Of a stretch of 19,070 bases of DNA, positions 14,787-19,070 are shown one piece after another. Each line of letters begins with the position of its first letter. The stretch's first letter is position 1. The translations under genes and the position numbers were made by a program. This stretch comes from VGBK01 sp964548475 (GTDB lineage Bacteria; Actinomycetota; Acidimicrobiia; Spongiisociales; UBA11373). The DNA is taken from assembly GCA_964548475.1 (NCBI GenBank), contig CAZJRF010000033.1:1-19070 (forward strand), given 5' to 3'. Below the pieces are notes generated by a model. That model worked only from the letters and a program-made list of their open reading frames with translations. It was not told where the DNA came from and made no database searches.

Positions 14787-15722
14787 ATGACTACCACTCT
14801 GAGAACGCGCACCGATCCGGTCCCCGACTCCATCACCCTGTACCTGGAGTCGGTAGGCCGCCACGACCTGCTCACCGCCGACGAGGAGATCGCGCTCGCC
14901 CAGGCCATGGAGGAGGGGCACCGGGCCGCCGCCCGCCTCGAAGCCGGGGAGGCTCTCACCGACAAGGAAACCACCGAACTGCAGCGGTCGGTGGCGGCCG
15001 GCCGGGAAGCCCGGGACCGGTTCATCTCGGCCAACCTGCGCCTGGTAGTGGCCAACGCCCGGCGCTTCGCCGGAGCGGCCGGGCTCGACATGGGCGACCT
15101 GGTCCAGGAAGGCAACCTGGGCCTGATGCGCGCGGTGGACAAGTTCGAGTGGCGACGCGGCTTCAAGTTCTCCACCTACGCCACCTGGTGGATCCGCCAG
15201 GCCCTGGCCCGGGCGGTGGCGGACAAAGGCCGCCTGGTGCGCATCCCCGGGCAGCTGCACGAGACCCTGGGCACGGTGCGGGCCGCCGCCGCCTCCCTGC
15301 GAGCTCGCCTGCAGCGCGCGCCCACCACCGAGGAGATCGCCGCCGAGTCGGGGGTGCCCGCCGGGGAGGTGGAGCGCGCCCTGCTGGTGGGCGACGAGCT
15401 CTCCATCGACCAGCCGGTCGGCGAGGACGGAGCCCTGCTGGCCGACTTCATCTCCGACGAGGATGCCGAGGACGTCTCCCACACCGTCGAACGAGCCGAG
15501 GTGGCCGACCTGCTGCGGGAGGCCGTGGCCCGTCTCGAAGAGCGCGAGCATCGCATCATCGCCGCCCGCTACGGGTTCCTGGGCGACGCCCTCCCCCGCA
15601 CGCTCGAGGAGATCGGCGGCGACTTCGGGCTCACTCCCGAGCGGATCCGCCAGATCGAGAAGCGGGCGCTGGCCAAGCTGCGCCATCCCGCTTTCGGCCT
15701 GCGGGCCGAGGACCTCACCTAG
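14787..15722 (+). CDS. RNA polymerase sigma-70 factor, group 2 (SigB/HrdB-like)
   Basis: The 311-residue protein directs core RNA polymerase to promoters. It has region 1.2 (DSITLYLESVGRHDLLTADEE, residues about 14-34), region 2 with FISANLRLVVANARRF, DLVQEGNLGLMRAVDKFEW and FKFSTYATWWIRQALARA, region 3 (RIPGQLHETLGTV, then TTEEIAAESGVP), and region 4 (ALPRTLEEIGGDFGLTPERI, RQIEKRALAKLRHP). It lacks the long acidic N-terminus of the essential housekeeping factor, which places it in group 2. The ATG at 14787 is preceded by GTGAGG at a spacing of about ten. The ECF-type promoter motif just upstream suggests a stress cascade, as known for mycobacterial sigB under SigE/SigH. It is divergent from the AlgD-like gene and convergent with the DUF333 lipoprotein gene. 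Whether it drives the flanking polysaccharide genes is not shown. Confidence 0.93.
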   Translation: MTTTLRTRTDPVPDSITLYLESVGRHDLLTADEEIALAQAMEEGHRAAARLEAGEALTDKETTELQRSVAAGREARDRFISANLRLVVANARRFAGAAGLDMGDLVQEGNLGLMRAVDKFEWRRGFKFSTYATWWIRQALARAVADKGRLVRIPGQLHETLGTVRAAAASLRARLQRAPTTEEIAAESGVPAGEVERALLVGDELSIDQPVGEDGALLADFISDEDAEDVSHTVERAEVADLLREAVARLEEREHRIIAARYGFLGDALPRTLEEIGGDFGLTPERIRQIEKRALAKLRHPAFGLRAEDLT

Positions 15723-15745
15723 CCCGCGGGCCCTACGGACGCGCC

Positions 15746-15773
15746 GCCGGCGCAGGGTCACCCCTGCGCCGGC
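15746..15773. terminator. Bidirectional hairpin terminator
   Basis: A perfect 12-base stem, GCCGGCGCAGGG (15746-15757) with CCCTGCGCCGGC (15762-15773) and a TCAC loop, lies between the convergent sigma-factor and DUF333 genes. It starts 24 bases after one stop and lies 19 bases from the other, so it can serve both. There is no U tract. Confidence 0.75.
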
Positions 15774-15791
15774 ATCTGGTTGTCGGTGTTC

Positions 15792-16388
15792 TCAATCGCC
15801 GACGGAGACCTCGCCCCTGTACAGCTCCCACTCGTCGTACCCGGAGCCGTCGGGGAAGACGCACACCCCGTACTCGCTGCCGTCGTCCGCGGTGCGGATC
15901 TCCGACGTGCCTCCCAGCTCGATGCAGTAGGCCGAGGCCGGGTTGGCAAGGCCCACGCCTCCCAGACCCTGGGTCGCCTCACCGGGAGCGCACTCGCCCC
16001 GGTAGAAGGCCCACTCCTCGCACTGCGAGCCGTCGGGGAAGGTGCACATCCCCGACTCCAGGTCGAGGGTCCCGCCCTGCTCAACGCAATAGACGGAGGC
16101 CGGGTTGGCAATGCCGGTCTCTCCGGCCAATGAGTCGCCGGGGGAGCACTCGCCCCGGTAGAAGGCCCACTCGTCGCACTCGGAGCCGTCGTCGAAGACG
16201 CAAACCCCGAACTGATTGCCGTCGTCGTCGGTGCGGATATCCACGGTCCCGCCCTGCTCTTCGCAGTAAGCCGAGGCCGGGTTAGGAAGCCCGGACTCTT
16301 CCTCGGCATCGTCGCCACAGGCCCCGGCCAGCAGAGCCAGGGCCAGGGCCGCCGGCAGGATCATCATCATTCTCTTGCGCTGTGTCAC
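15792..16388 (-). CDS. Lipoprotein with three DUF333 (haemolysin-like) repeats
   Basis: The GTG at 16388 is chosen as start because AAGGGG lies six bases upstream; this gives 198 residues with a lipoprotein signal (MMMILPAALALALLAGAC). The mature part is three DUF333 units, each beginning NPAS.YC...GG: GLPNPASAYCEEQGGTVDI, GIANPASVYCVEQGGTLDL and GLANPASAYCIELGGTSEI, each followed by a CVF/CTFPDGS segment and EWAFYRGEC or a variant. Units 1 and 2 have four Cys each. Unit 3 keeps only the first two, with GYDEWELYRGEV replacing both later Cys. DUF333 is found in small exported proteins often annotated as putative haemolysins, with no proven activity, so a surface or periplasm-like role is all that can be said. 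It sits between two polysaccharide modules, downstream of the second one. Confidence 0.85.
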   Translation of the reverse strand: MTQRKRMMMILPAALALALLAGACGDDAEEESGLPNPASAYCEEQGGTVDIRTDDDGNQFGVCVFDDGSECDEWAFYRGECSPGDSLAGETGIANPASVYCVEQGGTLDLESGMCTFPDGSQCEEWAFYRGECAPGEATQGLGGVGLANPASAYCIELGGTSEIRTADDGSEYGVCVFPDGSGYDEWELYRGEVSVGD

Positions 16389-16469
16389 CGTCTGCCCCTT
16401 CTTACGTGCGATCCGGTGTTGCGCCGATTGGACGGCGGAGGTCCTCCCGCCGGTTCCCAACCCGGGCCC

Positions 16470-17540
16470 TCAACGCGGGGCGCCGGCTCCCGCCGCCTCC
16501 CGGTACAGGGCCACCACCACCGCGTCGGGCCACACCAGACGCTCGCGCAGAGCCGGCGCCTGGCGAGCCGCCTCTTCCCTGAAGCGGCCATCGCCGAGCA
16601 TCCGGTCGAGGGCCGCGCCCGCCGCCGCCGGGTCGGCCGGAGTCACCAGGGCCACCCCTGCCAGATCCCCCACCACCGCGCGCGTGGCGGGCAGGTCGGA
16701 GGCCACCACCGGCAGTCCCAGCGCCAGGTACTCCACGACCTTGGTGGGCACGGAATGAAGGTAGTTGGGGAGGGGACGCAGAAGCGAGAGCCCTGCCGAG
16801 GCTCCCGCCGTCAGCTCCATGGCCCGGCCGTGCGGCAGGGCCCCTGTTAGCTCCAGCGGCACTCCCAGGTCACTTGCCCACCGCCGCAGCTGCTCAGCCA
16901 GCCCGGCCGGGCAGCGGCCCACCAGCCGGAGCGGACGGGGACGTGTCATGCACCCCGCCGCCTCCACCATGTCCAGGGCCCCGCGCTCCTCGGTCAGATC
17001 GCCCACGTAGACCAGGTAGCCGCCGTCGGCGGCCATCGGGGGGAGCGACCCCGCCGCCGGGTAGTTGGGAAAGACCGGATGATCACGCCGGAACAGGTGC
17101 CGGTAGCCCTCCTCGGCCAGGGTGACCACGCAGAACCGCTCGGCCAGGCGGAGCAGCACTCGCGCCGCCCAGGCCAGCGGCCGGTGCAACGGCCGCGCCA
17201 CCCACTGCTTGTGGAACATCTGGGCGGGCACGTCCTCGTGCACGTCCACCACCACCGGCACCCGTCGCAGCAGGCGGGCGGCGAGCGCGGCGGGGATCAG
17301 TTCGGGGTCGTGCACCGACACCACCGCCAGGTCGCGTCGCATCATCTGCCGTAAGGCGCCCCAGTCTCGCCGCAGACGGCCCCCCGGCAACGGCACCCAC
17401 TCATGGTCCCCTCCCGCCGCCGGGGCCGGTGGACGGGTGGCGTAGCGCACTTCAAAAGCAGAGGCCAGCGAGCGCACGGTGCGCTCGCGGATGCGGGCGT
17501 CGTCCGACCGGTGAACGCTGGTGACGACGAGTGCCCTCAC
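16470..17540 (-). CDS. Glycosyltransferase, GT4-like
   Basis: The 356-residue protein starts with GTG at 17540, overlapping the TGA of the upstream dehydrogenase by GTGA, so translation is coupled. GT-B features are the short first strand MRALVVTSVHRSDDARIRER, the mid-domain pair VVSVHDPELIPAALAARLL and VVVDVHEDVPAQ, the second Rossmann start YLVYVGDLTEERGALDMVEA, and the donor-binding block VPTKVVEYLALGLPVVASD with the conserved Glu. No membrane segment is evident, so it is probably a peripheral enzyme on the cytoplasmic side that adds a sugar during glycan assembly. The donor could be the uronic-acid sugar nucleotide made by the neighbour, which is inferred from pairing only. Protein similarity to the glycosyltransferase at 12104-13324 is low apart from the fold motifs, so the two do not look like a recent duplication. 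Confidence 0.88.
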   Translation of the reverse strand: MRALVVTSVHRSDDARIRERTVRSLASAFEVRYATRPPAPAAGGDHEWVPLPGGRLRRDWGALRQMMRRDLAVVSVHDPELIPAALAARLLRRVPVVVDVHEDVPAQMFHKQWVARPLHRPLAWAARVLLRLAERFCVVTLAEEGYRHLFRRDHPVFPNYPAAGSLPPMAADGGYLVYVGDLTEERGALDMVEAAGCMTRPRPLRLVGRCPAGLAEQLRRWASDLGVPLELTGALPHGRAMELTAGASAGLSLLRPLPNYLHSVPTKVVEYLALGLPVVASDLPATRAVVGDLAGVALVTPADPAAAGAALDRMLGDGRFREEAARQAPALRERLVWPDAVVVALYREAAGAGAPR

Positions 17541-18832
17541 AGGGACACGACGTTGTCGGCCGCCAGCCCGCGTCGGGCATAGGCCCCCCGGGTGTCGAAC
17601 ACCACCGAGACCGAGGCGGCGATGGCCGGGTAGTCGAAGAGGTCGTGGTCGGTGAGGATCACCGCCAGGGCGACATCGGCCGGTACTGCGTCGCCTTCCA
17701 CCGGGGTGAACCCGCGCGCGGCGATACGGGCCGCGTCGACCAGAGGGTCCCAGGCGAGCACCCGCGCTCCCCGCCGGACCAGTTCTTCCAACACTGCGAT
17801 GGCCGGCGACTCCCGATCGTCGCCCACCCCGGACTTGAAGGCCAGACCCACCCCCAGCACCCGGGTGCCCAACAGCGGCAGGCCGCGCCGGTTGAGCAGG
17901 TCGGAGATGCGGTCGGCGGTGTAGGCGGGCATCCGGGTGTTGACCTGCTCGGCCAGGTCGATGAAGCGGGTGGCAAACCCGGCCTCGCGCGCCCGCCAGG
18001 CCAGGTAATTCGGGTCGAGGGGGATGCAGTGGCCTCCCACCCCCGGGCCGGGGTAGAAGGGCTCGAAGCCGAAGGGCTTGGTGGCGGCCGCGGCGATTAC
18101 CTCCCAGATGTCGATGTCCAGCTCGTGGGCCAGCTGGGCCATCTCGTTGACCAGGCCGATGTTCACCGCCCGGTAGGTGTTCTCGAGCAACTTGGTCATC
18201 TCCGCCGCCCGCGCCGACGAGACCGGGTGCACCCGGTCGACCAGGCGGCCGTAGGCGGCAGCCGCTACCCGCCCCGAGATCGGGCTCACGCCGCCCACCA
18301 CCTTGGGGATGGCGCCCAGCGAGCGGTTGCGGCCGGGGTCCACCCGCTCCGGCGAGAAGCAGACGAAGACCTCCTCGTCCAGCCGCAGCCCCCCGGCAGT
18401 GGCGGCCGGCACCAGCAGGTCGTCGGTGGTGCCCGGGTAGGTGGTGGACTCGAGAGCGATCAACATGCCCGGCCGCACCACCCGGGAGACAGTCGCGGCG
18501 GCCGCCTCGATGAACTGCATGTCGGGCTCGCGGTGACGGTTGAGGGGGCTGGGTACGCAGATGAAGATCGCGTCGGCTTCCCCCAAGCGATCCTCATCGG
18601 CGGTCACCTGCAGGCCGGCGCCAAGCGCCTCCCGCAGGGCATCGTCGGACACGTCCTCCACCGGGGAATCGCCGCCGGCGAGGCGGGCGACCGCGTCCGG
18701 GTCGACGTCAAAGCCGATCGCTCCCAGGCCCCGCTGCGACACGTTCACCGCCAGCGGCAAGCCCACATAACCGAGCCCAATTACCCCGGCGGTCCAGGTT
18801 CCCTGCTCAAAGAACGAGACGCGATCGGTCAT
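17537..18832 (-). CDS. UDP-N-acetyl-hexosamine 6-dehydrogenase-like (WbpA/WbpO type)
   Basis: The 431-residue NAD-dependent enzyme oxidises a UDP-sugar at C6. It shows the Rossmann motif GVIGLGYVGLPLAV (residues 16-29), ICVPSPLN, ESTTYPGTT, the family block FSPERVDPGRN, KLLENTYRAVNIGLVNEMA, and the catalytic GVGGHCIPLDPNYL with Cys269. FSPERVDPG and GGHCIPLDP are typical of UDP-GlcNAc/UDP-GalNAc dehydrogenases rather than UDP-glucose or GDP-mannose enzymes, so the product is probably UDP-HexNAc-uronic acid for a surface glycan. The ATG at 18832 is used; its Shine-Dalgarno site is weak. It is the first gene of a coupled pair with the GT4-like gene. It differs clearly from the AlgD-like paralogue at 13332-14648, so the locus appears able to make two different uronic-acid precursors. 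Confidence 0.92.
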   Translation of the reverse strand: MTDRVSFFEQGTWTAGVIGLGYVGLPLAVNVSQRGLGAIGFDVDPDAVARLAGGDSPVEDVSDDALREALGAGLQVTADEDRLGEADAIFICVPSPLNRHREPDMQFIEAAAATVSRVVRPGMLIALESTTYPGTTDDLLVPAATAGGLRLDEEVFVCFSPERVDPGRNRSLGAIPKVVGGVSPISGRVAAAAYGRLVDRVHPVSSARAAEMTKLLENTYRAVNIGLVNEMAQLAHELDIDIWEVIAAAATKPFGFEPFYPGPGVGGHCIPLDPNYLAWRAREAGFATRFIDLAEQVNTRMPAYTADRISDLLNRRGLPLLGTRVLGVGLAFKSGVGDDRESPAIAVLEELVRRGARVLAWDPLVDAARIAARGFTPVEGDAVPADVALAVILTDHDLFDYPAIAASVSVVFDTRGAYARRGLAADNVVSL

Positions 18833-18905
18833 GGGTTCACGCGGCCCGAGTGTAATTGGCCGCCTGCCTGTCTCCCCCGGCTCTCAAGCGGAAGCCCCCA
18901 CCCCC

Positions 18906-18935
18906 CGCCCTCCCCCGCTGCCGCGGGGGAGGGCG
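18906..18935. repeat. GC-rich perfect hairpin (REP-like or terminator)
   Basis: A 12-base perfect stem, CGCCCTCCCCCG (18906-18917) with CGGGGGAGGGCG (18924-18935) and a 6-base loop, stands about 75 bases before the dehydrogenase start, on the side away from any gene end visible here. It could be a dispersed palindromic repeat, a terminator for incoming transcription, or part of the left end of the mobile element that follows. Confidence 0.6.
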
Positions 18936-19027
18936 CGCGACCCAAGGCCGCAGAGGGCCCAAAGCCGCGAATCAGCGCACTCGCGCCCTCTTGCCTCTCC
19001 CGGCGCAAGCGGGCTAAGGAGGCCCTC

Positions 19028-19070
19028 ATGTTGCATGTTGGTCTGGATTTGTCCCGGCGTCGCCTGGAGG
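19028..19070 (+). CDS. IS110-family transposase, first 14 codons only (probable)
   Basis: A perfect AAGGAGG (19016-19022) lies five bases before the ATG at 19028. The 14 visible codons read MLHVGLDLSRRRLE, which fits the IS110-family DEDD transposase start (hhVGhDhSk..hDV), where the Asp in GLD is the first catalytic acid. The gene runs off the right edge. If it is correct, the IS110 left end must lie between 18833 and 19027. So few residues leave other RNase-H-fold or ASKHA-type starts possible. Confidence 0.6.
   Translation, partial: MLHVGLDLSRRRLE

Noticed and set aside
14649..15761. N-terminal extension of the AlgD-like frame across the sigma gene
   Set aside because: The upstream 371 codons are antisense to the sigma factor. 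The Rossmann fold starts right at the ATG at 14648.
14768..16285. 505-codon plus-strand frame over the sigma gene and the DUF333 gene
   Set aside because: Overlaps two convincing genes and a terminator hairpin. Composition is Arg/Pro/Gly-rich noise.
18829..19029. 66-codon minus-strand frame at the right edge
   Set aside because: Runs through the GC-rich hairpin and antisense to the transposase ribosome site. The sequence is typical of translated palindromic repeats.

Overview
The window is very GC-rich DNA with strong Shine-Dalgarno sites, frequent GTG starts and translationally coupled gene pairs. It also carries a GlnR-type atypical response regulator, an adenylylatable GSI-beta glutamine synthetase together with a GlnA2-type GSI-alpha enzyme, and a relic of a DUF222/13E12-type HNH gene. 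This combination points to an actinomycete in the broad sense (Actinomycetota). An environmental lineage such as Acidimicrobiia is possible, but I cannot fix the class from sequence alone.

Region 1 (1-3514, minus strand) is the N-terminal 1171 residues of a very large secreted surface protein that runs off the left edge: signal peptide, a thioester (TQXA-like) domain with a candidate Cys64-Gln110 thioester, then ten complete CnaB/prealbumin-like repeats and the start of an eleventh. Its candidate promoter and leader lie at 3515-3640. Region 2 (3926-5487, minus) is glnA (GSI-beta) with a terminator-like hairpin downstream and a well-phased candidate GlnR operator upstream. Region 3 (5505-8429) holds a decayed DUF222-HNH gene, a Thr-rich lipoprotein, a secreted RTX-repeat protein and a 2TM-domain gene broken by one nonsense codon. 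Region 4 (8526-11998, plus) is a glnA2-type synthetase gene overlapping by one base a GlnR-like regulator whose receiver has lost its phosphorylation residues, followed by an OFA-family MFS transporter and a strong hairpin.

Region 5 (12104-18832) looks like surface-polysaccharide synthesis. There are two minus-strand modules, each with a nucleotide-sugar dehydrogenase gene immediately followed by a GT4-type glycosyltransferase gene: an AlgD-like GDP-mannose dehydrogenase plus GT, and a WbpA-like UDP-HexNAc dehydrogenase plus GT. Between them sit a plus-strand group 2 sigma-70 factor, with an ECF-type promoter motif just upstream, and a minus-strand lipoprotein made of three DUF333 units. The right edge (18833-19070) has a GC-rich hairpin and the first 14 codons of what is probably an IS110-family transposase.

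Two themes connect the genes: nitrogen/glutamine control (glnA, glnA2, a GlnR-like regulator and a candidate GlnR operator in one window) and cell-surface construction (thioester adhesin, RTX protein, lipoproteins, uronic-acid glycan genes). I see no CRISPR array, tRNA, rRNA or recognisable defence system. The strongest leads are the adhesin, the GlnR operator/regulator pair and the ECF-to-sigma-factor link.
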